The notes: generated by a model from the letters alone, not told the origin. A DNA stretch of 64,000 nucleotides from JBEDUK01 sp963781595 (GCA_963781595.1 CAWAGG010000006.1:2790001-2854000), one strand, 5' to 3'; shown: positions 16,122-25,581, numbered from the stretch's first letter. Numbers and translations: made by a program.

Positions 16122-18706
16122 CGGAACACGACCGAGGTCGTGAAGTCGCTCGTCACGTCCCCCTGGAAGACGACCGTGCCGGCGTCCGGGTTCGCGATCC
16201 ATCCCGGCGGGAGCGACACGACGGACGCGCCCTTCGGCAGGTGCAGGACGACCCGGAGGTGCTGGGGGTTGACGAGCGGTTGGTGCTGCACCGTCAGCGT
16301 GTAGACCTTGCCGGCGGGCGTCTGTTTCACGACGCCCGGGACGCTGTACCGGTACTGCACGGATCCGGGGTGGCCGGGCCACACGACGATCGTCTGGGTG
16401 AGGACGCGGAAGGACCCGCCGGCCACGGTCTCGACGTGCTGGACGAAGCCACGCGGCTCGATATGGGCGATCGGATCCCGCTCGCTCCCGTTCGGAACGG
16501 TGACCACGTCGGTCGGGAAGTCGCCCGAGGGATCGACCGATGCGAACCGCGCCGAGCCCGGCACGTACAGGTTGAACATCGCCACGTCCGCCCCGTACGG
16601 GAGCGCCTGGCCCGCGATCGCGTCCGGGAGGCCCGACGGCATGTCGTCGAGCGAGAGCCCGACGTCGTAGGTCGAACGGACACCGCCGGTGGGCAGGACC
16701 GTCACGTCGTAGGACGTGTTCAGCTTCGCGAAGTAATCGACCTTGTTCCCGATGCGCTTCGCGTACGCCAGGTTCACGTAGTCGCCGCCGGCCGGATTCG
16801 CGATCGCTCCGCCCCACCCGAGTCGGCTCACCAACGCCTGGACCTGGGGCTCGGCGGACCAGATCTGGACGTGCTTCTCGGCGAGCGACGTGCTCAGCTG
16901 GTGCATCAACCCGAACAGATGGTTCGGGCTGGCGATCGCCTCGTACGCGCTGTGGATCAGGATCGCGGGGACGGCGTTCTGCAGCGTCTTGGACAGCAGG
17001 TACTGGTCGTGCATCACGAACGGGACCAGGTTCTCGCTCGTGACGGGCTCGGGCAGGCCGGGTACCTCGATCGGATCCTCGCCCGTCATGGCCCCGGCGA
17101 CCGCGTACGGGTCCAGGGCGATCACGCCGTCGACCTGGCTCCCGATCGCCTTGCTCAGCATCGCCGTCCACGTCTGTCCGGCCGACGGGAAGTCGGGCGA
17201 GTAGTTCGCGCCGTTCGCGAGCCGGCGCGCTGCGCCCGTGTTGTTCATGTACCAGGCCGTCGACGACGGCGCCTTGACGAAGAACCCGCCCCCGCTGCGG
17301 GAATCGATGTCGGAGATCGTTCCCGAGCGCACGAGCGACAGGTGGCCGTGATCGATCCGCACGACCGCGAACGACAGCACCGCACCGCCGGTCCCCCGCT
17401 GGTCGTCGTTGTTCTGCAGAGCGAGGTAGTACTCCTTCGGCCCGTCGGCGCCGAGGAAGTTGGGGAGGAGATGGACGGCATCGAGCGCCCGCTGGCTCAG
17501 GACGATGGCCTTGCTCGACTCGCCGAGGACCTCGGCCTTCAGCGTGTCCAGCTGGCTGACGAACGGGATGCTCGGGATCGCCCGGACGGAGGCGTCGGCC
17601 GCTCGCAACTCGGTGACGACGCGCTGGAGCTGCGGCGTCACGCTATGGAGGAGGTCCACGTCGATGACCCCGTCGTCGAAGACCGGCGCGGGCCCCGGGC
17701 CGCCCGGGTCGGGACCGAGGATCTGTTGGATCAGGCCGTTGACGATCGTCGCTGCCTGGGCTTCCCTGCTCGCCGCGTCGGTCGCCAGCTCGAGGGCCTT
17801 GATCGGCCGGCCGAGCAACGGGAGCGAACGGACGAACCGGAACGGGAGCCCGGCCTCCGCGATCTGCACCTGCGCCTCGCCGACCAGCCCGGACGCGGTC
17901 TCCAGCTGCTGGGTCGGGAGCTGCCCGACCTCGAGCTGGCTCCGCGCCTTCGAGACGAGGGGCGGGACCTCCTTCAGCGTGCCGTAGATCCCGTACGCCT
18001 TGTGGTAGCCGTCGACGACCAGGAGGCCGAAGACGACCAGGAGCGCTCCGAGGCCGAGCAGCGACCAGATCATGATCCGCCGCCGCCGGCTCCGGCGCTG
18101 GAAGAGCCGCTTGCGGCGGCCGCGCCGTCGGGGTGAGCGAGGCTTGGGCGGGCGGCGGGAGCCGCCACCGTACCCACCGCCGGAGGACCCGCCCCGGCCG
18201 TGTCCCCCGTTGCCCACGGTGACGATCGGGGCGACCGGATCGGCTCCGGTCACCGCGCGAGCCGCGACCGGGTCGGCGGCTGGCCGAGCCCCGGCCTCCG
18301 TTCGGGCCGACGCGGCCCACCAGTCGTCCGGCGCGTCGGCGGCACCCGTCGTCGCGGAAGACCCCCCGGTCGACCACCAGTCGTCGGGCACGTCGAGGGC
18401 TCCGGTCTTCCCGGGAGATCCCCTGTCCGGCGCAGCCGCCGGTGGATCGGCGGGCGCCTCGTCGGAGGGAACGTCGTCGGGATCGGGTTCGTCGAGCGAT
18501 GCCAGGTGCTGCCTCAGCCTGGCGTAGGTCGCGGGTGAGAGGTCGCCGGAGGCTCGGAACCCGGAGCTCCGCCGCCTGCGTTCCTCCGCACAGGCATCTG
18601 GCCGGGGCCGCGGGGCAGGCCGCGAGCCCGAGGACCCGGGCCCAGGACGACCGGAGGGCTCGTCGGCTGCGTCGTGAGGAACGGAGGGGGGGTCGACCGG
18701 AGGCAC
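16118..18706 (-). CDS. DUF4012 cell-surface protein
   Basis: An 862-residue single-pass membrane protein of the DUF4012 family found in Actinobacteria and Chloroflexi, with unknown function, often near surface polysaccharide genes. Residues 1-210 are disordered and low-complexity. They contain two DDWW boxes (108-111 and 127-130), a Gly-rich stretch at 164-183 and a very basic cluster at 185-210. The TM helix is at about 211-231 with the rest outside. The family core shows YYLALQNNDDQRGTGGAVLS and the later GVIALDPYAVAGAM. The GTG at 18706 is supported by TACACT six bases upstream (leaderless type). The next gene upstream is pcrA on the same strand, 75 bases away. Confidence 0.82.
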   Translation of the reverse strand: MPPVDPPSVPHDAADEPSGRPGPGSSGSRPAPRPRPDACAEERRRRSSGFRASGDLSPATYARLRQHLASLDEPDPDDVPSDEAPADPPAAAPDRGSPGKTGALDVPDDWWSTGGSSATTGAADAPDDWWAASARTEAGARPAADPVAARAVTGADPVAPIVTVGNGGHGRGGSSGGGYGGGSRRPPKPRSPRRRGRRKRLFQRRSRRRRIMIWSLLGLGALLVVFGLLVVDGYHKAYGIYGTLKEVPPLVSKARSQLEVGQLPTQQLETASGLVGEAQVQIAEAGLPFRFVRSLPLLGRPIKALELATDAASREAQAATIVNGLIQQILGPDPGGPGPAPVFDDGVIDVDLLHSVTPQLQRVVTELRAADASVRAIPSIPFVSQLDTLKAEVLGESSKAIVLSQRALDAVHLLPNFLGADGPKEYYLALQNNDDQRGTGGAVLSFAVVRIDHGHLSLVRSGTISDIDSRSGGGFFVKAPSSTAWYMNNTGAARRLANGANYSPDFPSAGQTWTAMLSKAIGSQVDGVIALDPYAVAGAMTGEDPIEVPGLPEPVTSENLVPFVMHDQYLLSKTLQNAVPAILIHSAYEAIASPNHLFGLMHQLSTSLAEKHVQIWSAEPQVQALVSRLGWGGAIANPAGGDYVNLAYAKRIGNKVDYFAKLNTSYDVTVLPTGGVRSTYDVGLSLDDMPSGLPDAIAGQALPYGADVAMFNLYVPGSARFASVDPSGDFPTDVVTVPNGSERDPIAHIEPRGFVQHVETVAGGSFRVLTQTIVVWPGHPGSVQYRYSVPGVVKQTPAGKVYTLTVQHQPLVNPQHLRVVLHLPKGASVVSLPPGWIANPDAGTVVFQGDVTSDFTTSVVFR

Positions 18707-18712
18707 CGTCGG

Positions 18713-18718
18713 AGTGTA
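18713..18718 (-). promoter_or_regulatory. Leaderless-type -10 box TACACT of the DUF4012 gene
   Basis: On the minus strand TACACT ends 6 bases before the GTG at 18706. No Shine-Dalgarno lies between. Confidence 0.5.
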
Positions 18719-18781
18719 CCAACGGGTCCTTGCGAACTTGTGACCTGCGTGCGGGTGGGAACCGCCGGCGACGTCCTGGGT

Positions 18782-21076
18782 CTACGACGGCCGCTTCTCC
18801 AGCGGCGCGTAGGCGAGCATGAGGACCTTCTGCCCGACGTCGTGGAAGTTGATCAGGGCCTCGGCACCGGCGCGGCGGACCTCGAGCACCACGCCCTCGC
18901 CGAACCGGTCGTGGTACACGGTATCGCCGGCGTCCACGGCCACGGGGACCCGCTCCACCCTCCCCTGGATCCGCGAGGCCAGCGGTGGGACGAACGCCCC
19001 GCCGTCCGCGCCGGGAACCCTGACGGAGCCGGGGCTGGGTGGGGGCGGCCCGGCATAGCCGCCGCCCCCTGCGTCCGACGAGCTGCGCCCTCGCTCTTTC
19101 TCGACGGTCCGGACGAGCTCGGGCGGGATCTCCGAGAGGAACCGCGAGGGGGGGTTGTAGTTCGACCCGCCGAAGAGCGACCGGCTCCACGCGTGCAGCA
19201 GGTACAGCCGCTTCCGCGCGCGGGTGATGCCGACGTAGGCGAGCCGGCGCTCCTCCTCGAGCTCGGCCTGATCGGTCATCGAGCGGAAATGCGGGAACAC
19301 CCCGTCCTCCATCCCGACCATGAACACCACGTCGAACTCGAGGCCCTTCGCGTTGTGCATCGTCATGAGCGTGACGCCGGGATCGTCCTGTTCGTACTCG
19401 TCGACCTCGCTGACCAACGAGACCTGTTCGAGGAACCCGGTCAGGCCGCCGTCCGGCGCTCGCTGCTCGAACTCGGCCGCGACGCCGGTCAGCTCGCGGA
19501 GGTTCTCGACCCGCCCCTCGGCCTCGACGGTGCGCTCCTCTTCCAACTCGGTGAGGTACCCGGACTCCGTGAAGGCCAGCTCGACCATCCGCGGCACGCC
19601 GGCGCCATCGTCGGCCGCGGCCTGCAGCGCGTCGATCACCTCGACGAACCCGCGGACGGCCCCCTTCGCGCGCTGCGCGAGGACGGCGATCTCGTCCGCG
19701 CGACGGGCGGCGTCGACGAATCCGATCCCCTCGGTCGCGGCGAAGTCCTCGATCGCCGCGACCGTCGCGTCGCCGATCCCGCGCTTCGGCGAGTTCACGA
19801 TCCGTCGTGCGCTGACCGAGTCGCCAGGATTGACCACCGCGCGCAGGTACGCCAGGACGTCCTTGATCTCCTTGCGCTGGTAGAAGCGGACCCCGCCGAC
19901 GATCTTGTACGACATGCCGACGCGCATGAACACGTCCTCGAGGACGCGCGACTGCGCGTTCGTCCGGTAGAAGATCGCCATGTCCGCGTACCGGAAGCCC
20001 TCGAGCTGGACGAGTCGCTCGATCTCGTTCGCCACGTACCAGGCCTCGTCGTGCTCGTTGTCCGCCCGGTACCGCACGACCAGGTCGCCGCGGTCCGAAT
20101 CGGTCCAGAGGGACTTCGGCTTGCGCTGGACGTTGTGTTCGATCAGGGCGTTCGCGGCGTCGAGGATCGCCTGCGTGGAGCGGTAGTTCTGCTCCATCAC
20201 GAACGTCTCCGCGTCCGGGTAGTCGTGCTCGAAGTCCATGAGGTTCTGGATCGTGGCGCCGCGCCACGAGTACACGCCCTGGTCGGCGTCGCCCACGACG
20301 CAGAGGTTGCGGTGCTTGCGGGCGAGCAGGTTCACCAGGTGGTACTGGGCCCGGTTCGTGTCCTGGTACTCGTCGATCAGGATGTAGCGGAACCGCTCCT
20401 GGTAGTGCTCGAGGACCTCGGGGTGCTCGCGGAACAGACGCACCGGCTCCATGATGATGTCGTCGAAGTCGAGCGCGCCGGCGGCGCGCAGGCGCTTCTG
20501 GTACGCGGCGTAGACCTCGGCCACGGTCCGCTCGAAATGGGTCTTCACGCGGTCGGCGTAGTCGTCCGGCCACTCCAGCTGGTCCTTCGCGTGACCGATC
20601 ATGGCGGAGAGCTGCTTGACCGGGTACCGCTTGGGGTCCAGATCCATCTGTTTGCCGATCTGCGTGATCACGCGTTCGGTGTCGCTCTCGTCGTAGATCG
20701 TGAAGCTCGACGGCATCCCCAGGTGCTCGTGCTCACGCCGGAGGATCCGGACGCAGGCCGAGTGGAACGTGAGGATCCACATGCCCTTCGCGATCCTGGT
20801 CCCGAGCAGGCCCTCGACGCGTTCGGCCATCTCGCCGGCCGCCTTGTTCGTGAACGTGATCGCGAGGATCGCGTACGGGTTGACCCCGTGCTCCCTGATC
20901 AGGTACGCGATCCGGTGGGTCAGGGCCCGCGTCTTCCCCGAGCCTGCGCCCGCGATGATCAGGACCGGGCCCTCGGTGTGCAGGACCGCTTCCTTCTGGA
21001 TCGGGTTCAGGCCCTCGAGGAGTGGTGACTGCGGTCGGGGTTCGTCGGGAACGTGGGCGTACGGCTCGGATGCCAC
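18782..21076 (-). CDS. pcrA: UvrD/PcrA-type superfamily 1A DNA helicase
   Basis: A 764-residue 3'-5' DNA helicase for repair and replication restart. SF1 motifs appear in order: Q motif GLNPIQKEAV, Walker A AGAGSGKT (42-49), TFTNKAAGEM, motif II DEYQDTN, motif III GDADQGVYSWRGA, motif IV EQNYRST, TMHNAKGLEFD and VGITRARKRLYL. After a Gly/Ser/Pro-rich linker, the C-terminal Tudor-like module (YHDRFGEGVVLEV), which contacts RNA polymerase in PcrA, is present. The GTG start at 21076 lies 7 bases after a TAGAAT -10 box, so the mRNA is probably leaderless. In mycobacteria uvrD1 also lies next to sucCD, consistent with conserved synteny. Confidence 0.95.
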   Translation of the reverse strand: MASEPYAHVPDEPRPQSPLLEGLNPIQKEAVLHTEGPVLIIAGAGSGKTRALTHRIAYLIREHGVNPYAILAITFTNKAAGEMAERVEGLLGTRIAKGMWILTFHSACVRILRREHEHLGMPSSFTIYDESDTERVITQIGKQMDLDPKRYPVKQLSAMIGHAKDQLEWPDDYADRVKTHFERTVAEVYAAYQKRLRAAGALDFDDIIMEPVRLFREHPEVLEHYQERFRYILIDEYQDTNRAQYHLVNLLARKHRNLCVVGDADQGVYSWRGATIQNLMDFEHDYPDAETFVMEQNYRSTQAILDAANALIEHNVQRKPKSLWTDSDRGDLVVRYRADNEHDEAWYVANEIERLVQLEGFRYADMAIFYRTNAQSRVLEDVFMRVGMSYKIVGGVRFYQRKEIKDVLAYLRAVVNPGDSVSARRIVNSPKRGIGDATVAAIEDFAATEGIGFVDAARRADEIAVLAQRAKGAVRGFVEVIDALQAAADDGAGVPRMVELAFTESGYLTELEEERTVEAEGRVENLRELTGVAAEFEQRAPDGGLTGFLEQVSLVSEVDEYEQDDPGVTLMTMHNAKGLEFDVVFMVGMEDGVFPHFRSMTDQAELEEERRLAYVGITRARKRLYLLHAWSRSLFGGSNYNPPSRFLSEIPPELVRTVEKERGRSSSDAGGGGYAGPPPPSPGSVRVPGADGGAFVPPLASRIQGRVERVPVAVDAGDTVYHDRFGEGVVLEVRRAGAEALINFHDVGQKVLMLAYAPLEKRPS

Positions 21077-21083
21077 GGATGTG

Positions 21084-21089
21084 ATTCTA
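21084..21089 (-). promoter_or_regulatory. Leaderless-type -10 box TAGAAT of pcrA
   Basis: On the minus strand TAGAAT, a near-consensus -10, ends 7 bases before the GTG at 21076. Confidence 0.6.
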
Positions 21090-21127
21090 CGGGCACGCCG
21101 GGACGGTCGTGCGCGGACGCCCAGGCC

Positions 21128-22192
21128 TCAGGCGAACGCGTACGTCTGCGCCTCGGAGTCGCACGGGTTCCCCCGGCCGAACGTGACCACACCCTCGGTG
21201 ACGTCCGCGACCGTCCAGAAGACGGTCTTGGGGTCGGTCGGCGCGGTCCCGTGCCGGCACAGCGAGTCCGGCGCGTTCTCGTGGTCGGCGAGCATCTCCC
21301 GCAGTCGCTCGGCCGTTACCGAACCCGGTTCGGCGGCAGCCTTGGACAGCATCATGCGTGCCCGCCCGTATCGCGTCGCGGACGATCCCGCGTACGACGA
21401 GCGCTCGTACCGGACCATCCGGTCACAGATGTAGTTGTTCGTGTGAGCCAGCACGCCGGCCGCATCGGGCTCGATCAGCTCGGCGTCGGTCGCCGAGCCC
21501 TCCACGTCGACGACCCTGCCGTCCGACGAGGAGAGCACGTTGTTGTACGACGACGCCCGGTCGGGTCGGAGCGCCTCGTCCAGCGCCCCGCTCAGCGTCC
21601 GCGAGCGGAGCATCGAACGAACCTGGAGCAACCTCGGCACGCCGACGCGTTCGTCGTTCGGCGACAGCTCGTTGCCCGTCAGCGCGATGCCGGCCGCGTT
21701 GAACCCGACGCTGATCCACGGCCCGATCCCGATCGTGAACACGAGCGGGTCGCCGGGGACATCCCACTCGATCGCCACCAGTCGGTCCTCATCCTCGACC
21801 GAGAGGTCGTTGTTGTGCGCGACCAGCACGTGACCGTTCGCCGTCGCGGGCGGGACCGCGACCAGGTCGCTGCACCGCCCGCCCACCGCGTCCGGAGCCG
21901 GTTCGTACCAGATCTCCTCGACCGAGGCGGCGAACACCGCCATCCGATCGACCCCTGCGCCGTCGGCCACGCCTTCCAGCTCCTCGAGGACCCACGGCAT
22001 CGCGCGCGCCGTCGCATCCCGGTAGGCTGCCCCCACCGCCAGCTGCTGGGCGATGGTCCGGCCGGCAGGCAGCATGGGTGGCTCGAACGCGACCAGCGAC
22101 CGGATCACGTCCCCGCACGCCTCGCCGATCTGCCGTCCGACATCGCGATGCGTGCCTCGCACGCGGAGGAGTTCGATCTGCGGGGGCGTCAT
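21128..22192 (-). CDS. C45/acyl-CoA:6-APA acyltransferase-like Ntn hydrolase
   Basis: A 354-residue member of the isopenicillin-N acyltransferase/C45 peptidase group of self-processing Ntn hydrolases. The expected nucleophile is Cys107 in GGRCSDLVAVP, where autocleavage between Gly and Cys would expose it. The flanking VLVAHNNDL and GPWISVGFNAAGIALTGNEL segments are typical of the family. Members hydrolyse or transfer acyl groups on amides. It overlaps the upstream SGNH gene by ATGA and is third in an operon with a membrane O-acyltransferase, which suggests acyl-group chemistry on a common substrate; the substrate itself is unknown. There is no signal peptide, so it should be cytoplasmic. Confidence 0.78.
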   Translation of the reverse strand: MTPPQIELLRVRGTHRDVGRQIGEACGDVIRSLVAFEPPMLPAGRTIAQQLAVGAAYRDATARAMPWVLEELEGVADGAGVDRMAVFAASVEEIWYEPAPDAVGGRCSDLVAVPPATANGHVLVAHNNDLSVEDEDRLVAIEWDVPGDPLVFTIGIGPWISVGFNAAGIALTGNELSPNDERVGVPRLLQVRSMLRSRTLSGALDEALRPDRASSYNNVLSSSDGRVVDVEGSATDAELIEPDAAGVLAHTNNYICDRMVRYERSSYAGSSATRYGRARMMLSKAAAEPGSVTAERLREMLADHENAPDSLCRHGTAPTDPKTVFWTVADVTEGVVTFGRGNPCDSEAQTYAFA

Positions 22193-23385
22193 GACTGCTT
22201 CTGCGGCGTCGGCCGCCGGCCGAGGAGTTCGGTCCGGAGCTGCTGGAGGAGCAGCCGGGCCAGGTAGTCCTGGCCGGCGTTCGTCAGATGGATGCCGTCA
22301 CCCGTCCGAGCCTCGAAGTGGTTCCCGTTCGCCCCCGTCAGGAACGCCGTATACGTGCCGTTCGACGCCGTGTACTTCCACGTGTCGAAGTAGATCGAAC
22401 CCGGGTACAGGCGCACCTGTTTCCGGTACAAGCCGTTCAGCGCGCGCATGTCGTGCCGGAGGTGTGCCCCCGCGACGATCGGACCGCCGGCCCAGATCAT
22501 GCGCCTGTCGCCCCCCGTTCCCAACTCGAGCATCCGGTCCACCCGGCGGGCGTACTCGTCGAACCAGACCTTGCTGAACGTCGGCAGGTACCCGGAGCTG
22601 TTCCGCATCGCCTGCGGGTCGTTCAGTCCCACCAGCACGACCACGACGTCGGGGTGGTACCGGCGGATGTCCGCCTGCAGCCGCGCCGGCCAGTTGTAGA
22701 AGTCCGGCCTGGCGAGACCCGTCGAGATCTTCCCGTCGACGATGACCTTGTAGTAGCCCGTGTTGCCCATCACCCGCTGCAAGCCGAACCCAAGGTCGAT
22801 CCCGATCGAGTCGCCGACCGCCAGGACCGTCAACGGATCGGCCTTCGTCGGCCGGTGCAGGGTCGGCTGGGGGCTCGGCGACCGCGAACCGCCGGGCTCG
22901 GGCGTATGGGTCGGCGGCGGGGAGGCGTCGACCCCGGACGGCGGCGCGCCGATCGGGCCACCGGCGCCCCCCTGGCTCGAGTCCGTGTCCCTCCCGAGCG
23001 CCGACTGGGCCGCGGCGTCGACCCGCGAGAGCTGGAGCAGGCGGCTCATCGCGTCGAACGGCGCCAGCACGACGATCGCTGCGGTGCGGCGTGCGCCGAA
23101 CGGTGAGGCCTCGGCCGCGCGCTTCAGCGACGGCGCGGACAGCAGGAGCCAGACGAGGAACGTCACGAGCATCGCCACCAGGACCTTCCCGGCGGGCTCC
23201 ATCCTGCGGCCCCTGCTCCGGCGCCTCGGCCCGGGAGGCGACGCGGCCGGGTCGGCCCGGTCCGGCTCGCGAGGGGGGGCTGCGTGCGGCGTCCGGGCTC
23301 GCGGCGCACTCGCGTCGGGAGCGGACCGGACCGGGCGCGGTTCGCGGTCCACCACCCTCCTGCTCGGTCTCCGTCCACGATGCAT
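22189..23385 (-). CDS. Membrane-anchored SGNH/GDSL hydrolase-fold protein (DUF459-like)
   Basis: A 398-residue single-pass protein. A basic 65-residue N-terminus leads to a TM helix at about 66-84 and a Pro/Ser-rich linker to about 180. An extracytoplasmic SGNH domain follows: VGDSIGIDLG with catalytic Ser193, VVVLVGLNDPQ with the Asn block, and DGIHLTNAGQDYLA with the Asp-His pair near the end. This is the partner architecture of MBOAT systems such as AlgI-AlgX/J or PatA-PatB, where the SGNH protein transfers or removes acetyl on an exported glycan. The ATG at 23385 shares its A with the MBOAT stop (TGATG), so the start is well fixed. A longer upstream frame is a shadow of the MBOAT gene. 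Confidence 0.85.
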   Translation of the reverse strand: MHRGRRPSRRVVDREPRPVRSAPDASAPRARTPHAAPPREPDRADPAASPPGPRRRSRGRRMEPAGKVLVAMLVTFLVWLLLSAPSLKRAAEASPFGARRTAAIVVLAPFDAMSRLLQLSRVDAAAQSALGRDTDSSQGGAGGPIGAPPSGVDASPPPTHTPEPGGSRSPSPQPTLHRPTKADPLTVLAVGDSIGIDLGFGLQRVMGNTGYYKVIVDGKISTGLARPDFYNWPARLQADIRRYHPDVVVVLVGLNDPQAMRNSSGYLPTFSKVWFDEYARRVDRMLELGTGGDRRMIWAGGPIVAGAHLRHDMRALNGLYRKQVRLYPGSIYFDTWKYTASNGTYTAFLTGANGNHFEARTGDGIHLTNAGQDYLARLLLQQLRTELLGRRPTPQKQS

Positions 23386-24812
23386 CAGAAGCGGAAGTAT
23401 ATGAACGGCGCCACGCCCTGCGGCCCGAGCGTCGTGATCGCGAACAGCCCCACGCCGAGCGCCACGCCCTGCACCCAGGCCGGCATCCGCGAGAGCACCG
23501 TCTGCAGACGGAACCCCAGGTCGTCGGGCAGGTACTGGACGCCGATGCCGAACGCGATCGCCAGGATCACCCCGAGCGTGATGAGCGGGTTCGGCCACAG
23601 CCCCCCGATCAGCAGCTGCGAGAGCATCGACAGCGCCGCGCCGAACGATCCCGCCCGGAAGAACACCCACCCGAGGCACACGAAGTTGAACGTCCCCAAC
23701 CGCCGGAGCGCCACCCGGCCCGGGGTGTGCGGCGGGTCCGCGAGCCCCAGTTCGACGCGACGCTGACGCCGGTAGTGCTCCCAGCAGAGCGCGCCGCCCA
23801 TGAGGCCGCCCCAGACGACGAACGTCCACGAGGCCCCGTGCCAGAGGCCGCCGAGGAGCATCGTCGCCATCAGGTTGACGTACGTTCGGCGCTCGCCCTT
23901 GCGGTTCCCGCCGAGCGGGATGTAGACGTAGTCGCGGAGCCAGCGCGACAGCGTCATGTGCCAGCGGCGCCAGAACTCCTGCACCGACTGCGCCGTGTAC
24001 GGCGCCTCGAAGTTCTGCGGGAACTCGAACCCGAGCAGCAGCGCGATCCCGATCGCGATGTTCGTGTACCCGGCGAAGTCGGCGAAGATCTGCACCGCGT
24101 AGCCGTAGATCGCGAGCAGGACCTCAGGCGAGCTGTGGCCGCGTGGGTTCGCGAAGACCGGGTCGACGATCTGCGTCGCGAGGTAGCTCGAGATCACGAC
24201 CTTCAGGAAGAGCCCGCTGAGGATCAGCCACGCGGCGCGACCGAAGTCCACCTTCCTCGGATCACGGCGGACCCGGATCTGCGGCATGAGCTCGCTCTCG
24301 CGAACGATCGGCCCGGCCACGAGGTGCGGGAAGAACGACAGGTAGACGGCGTAGTCGAGCCAGGCGGCCGGCTTCACCGTGCCGCGGTAGACGTCCACGA
24401 CGTAGCTGATCGCCATGAACGTGAAGAACGAGATGCCCACCGGCAGGGTCACCTGCAGCAGGGGGAGCGCGTTCCTGATGCCGAACGCGTGCAACGCGTT
24501 GTCGACGTTCAGCGCCAGGAAGCCGTAGTACTTGAACCACCCGAGCAGCCCCAGCAACGCTGCGACCGTGATCCCCATGGCCCATCGCTTCGACGTCGGC
24601 GCTCGCGCGTGGTAGGTGACCTCGGCGCCGGCCTGCGAGATCAGCGTGCAGGCGCCCAGCAGGAAGATGAACCTCCAGTCCCACCAGGCGTAGAAGAAGT
24701 AGCTCGCCGCGACCATGAAGATCTTCCAGCGGAACGGAGTGGGTTGCAGGAGCCAGCTCACCAGGAAGACGACGACGAAGAAGATCGCGAAATCCGTGGT
24801 CGGGAACAGCAT
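23385..24812 (-). CDS. MBOAT-family membrane O-acyltransferase (AlgI/DltB/PatA-like)
   Basis: A 475-residue polytopic enzyme that moves an acyl group, usually acetyl, across the membrane for O-acylation of an exported polymer. Family marks are YFFYAWWDWRF near the N-terminus, the FFPHLVAGPIVR block, FWRRWHMTLSRWLRDYVYIP and the active-site His in GGLWHGASWTF. Eleven or twelve hydrophobic segments are visible. It is the first gene of a three-gene operon with overlapping starts (TGATG, ATGA). The ATG at 24812 lies six bases after TACACT, a leaderless-type promoter. No polysaccharide synthase is adjacent, so the acceptor is unknown; alginate and peptidoglycan cannot be told apart from sequence. 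Confidence 0.9.
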   Translation of the reverse strand: MLFPTTDFAIFFVVVFLVSWLLQPTPFRWKIFMVAASYFFYAWWDWRFIFLLGACTLISQAGAEVTYHARAPTSKRWAMGITVAALLGLLGWFKYYGFLALNVDNALHAFGIRNALPLLQVTLPVGISFFTFMAISYVVDVYRGTVKPAAWLDYAVYLSFFPHLVAGPIVRESELMPQIRVRRDPRKVDFGRAAWLILSGLFLKVVISSYLATQIVDPVFANPRGHSSPEVLLAIYGYAVQIFADFAGYTNIAIGIALLLGFEFPQNFEAPYTAQSVQEFWRRWHMTLSRWLRDYVYIPLGGNRKGERRTYVNLMATMLLGGLWHGASWTFVVWGGLMGGALCWEHYRRQRRVELGLADPPHTPGRVALRRLGTFNFVCLGWVFFRAGSFGAALSMLSQLLIGGLWPNPLITLGVILAIAFGIGVQYLPDDLGFRLQTVLSRMPAWVQGVALGVGLFAITTLGPQGVAPFIYFRF

Positions 24813-24818
24813 CTCGGG

Positions 24819-24824
24819 AGTGTA
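24819..24824 (-). promoter_or_regulatory. Leaderless-type -10 box TACACT of the MBOAT operon
   Basis: On the minus strand TACACT ends 6 bases before the ATG at 24812. It is the same hexamer and spacing as in front of the DUF4012 gene. Confidence 0.5.
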
Positions 24825-24906
24825 CCGGCGCCTCAGACGCGGGCCGGCACCGGCGTTCGACCCGGGCAGCCGGGCGGCCCGGGACCGATCGTCGGCCGGG
24901 TCTGGG

Positions 24907-25581
24907 TCAACTCGCGCGCAGCGCCAGGCGCTCGTGGTCGATGATGCGGATCGCGCTGCGGGCGAGGCGGACCGTGCCCCTGCGCTCCTCGTCGCGCAGG
25001 ACGCGGTTGACCGTCCCCCGCGACGTGCCGGCCAACTCGGAGAGCACCTCCTGGGTCAGCTGCACCAGCGTCGCGTCGGCCGCCGGCCCGGGCACGGTTC
25101 GAACCTGCAGGAGCCTCCGACGGACGCGCGCCTCCGCCGGGATGCAGACGGCCTCCACCAGCCCCTGCTCGCAGAGCCGGAGGCGCTCGGCCAGCGCGCC
25201 GACGATCGCGCGTACGACGCGTGGGTCCTCGAGCAGGACGTCGAACGCGTCCCGACGGACGTGCATCGTCTCGGCCGCGTCGAGCGCCGTGACGGTAACC
25301 CCCCGGATCGGTCGCGCCGTCAGCAGGGCCACCTCGCCGAAGAACTGCCCGGGGCCAAGGATCGCGAGCATCATGGCGTCCCCCCGGCGCGTCGCACCGC
25401 GCACCGCGAACCGGCCTCTCGTGACGAGATGCAGGCCGTCGGCGATGTCGCCCTGGTGGAAGACCACCTCGCCGCGGCGGAACGGCCGCCTCCTGGCGAC
25501 GGCGACCATGCGTGCCGCCACGTCGGGCGGGAGCGCCCATCTGATCGGCGGTCTCTCGACGTCGTTCGCTACGGCACTCAT
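24907..25581 (-). CDS. Crp/Fnr-family transcription regulator
   Basis: A 224-residue regulator with an N-terminal cyclic-nucleotide-binding beta-roll (about 25-130; FHQGDIADGLHLVTRG and GPGQFFGEVALLTARPIRG) and a C-terminal winged helix (about 150-215; LTQEVLSELAGTSRGTVNRVLRDEERRG compressed to TQEVLSELAG and SRGTVNRVL). The FGEVALL segment with Arg nearby resembles the cAMP phosphate-binding cassette GExxLL...RxA, here as RPIRG, so cAMP binding is uncertain. No Cys cluster for an iron-sulfur centre is present, arguing against Fnr. GGAAGG lies 11 bases before the ATG. It stands alone, with a 400-base upstream region free of genes. The class III cyclase encoded at 48-51.7 kb is a possible but unproven source of ligand. 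Confidence 0.85.
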   Translation of the reverse strand: MSAVANDVERPPIRWALPPDVAARMVAVARRRPFRRGEVVFHQGDIADGLHLVTRGRFAVRGATRRGDAMMLAILGPGQFFGEVALLTARPIRGVTVTALDAAETMHVRRDAFDVLLEDPRVVRAIVGALAERLRLCEQGLVEAVCIPAEARVRRRLLQVRTVPGPAADATLVQLTQEVLSELAGTSRGTVNRVLRDEERRGTVRLARSAIRIIDHERLALRAS

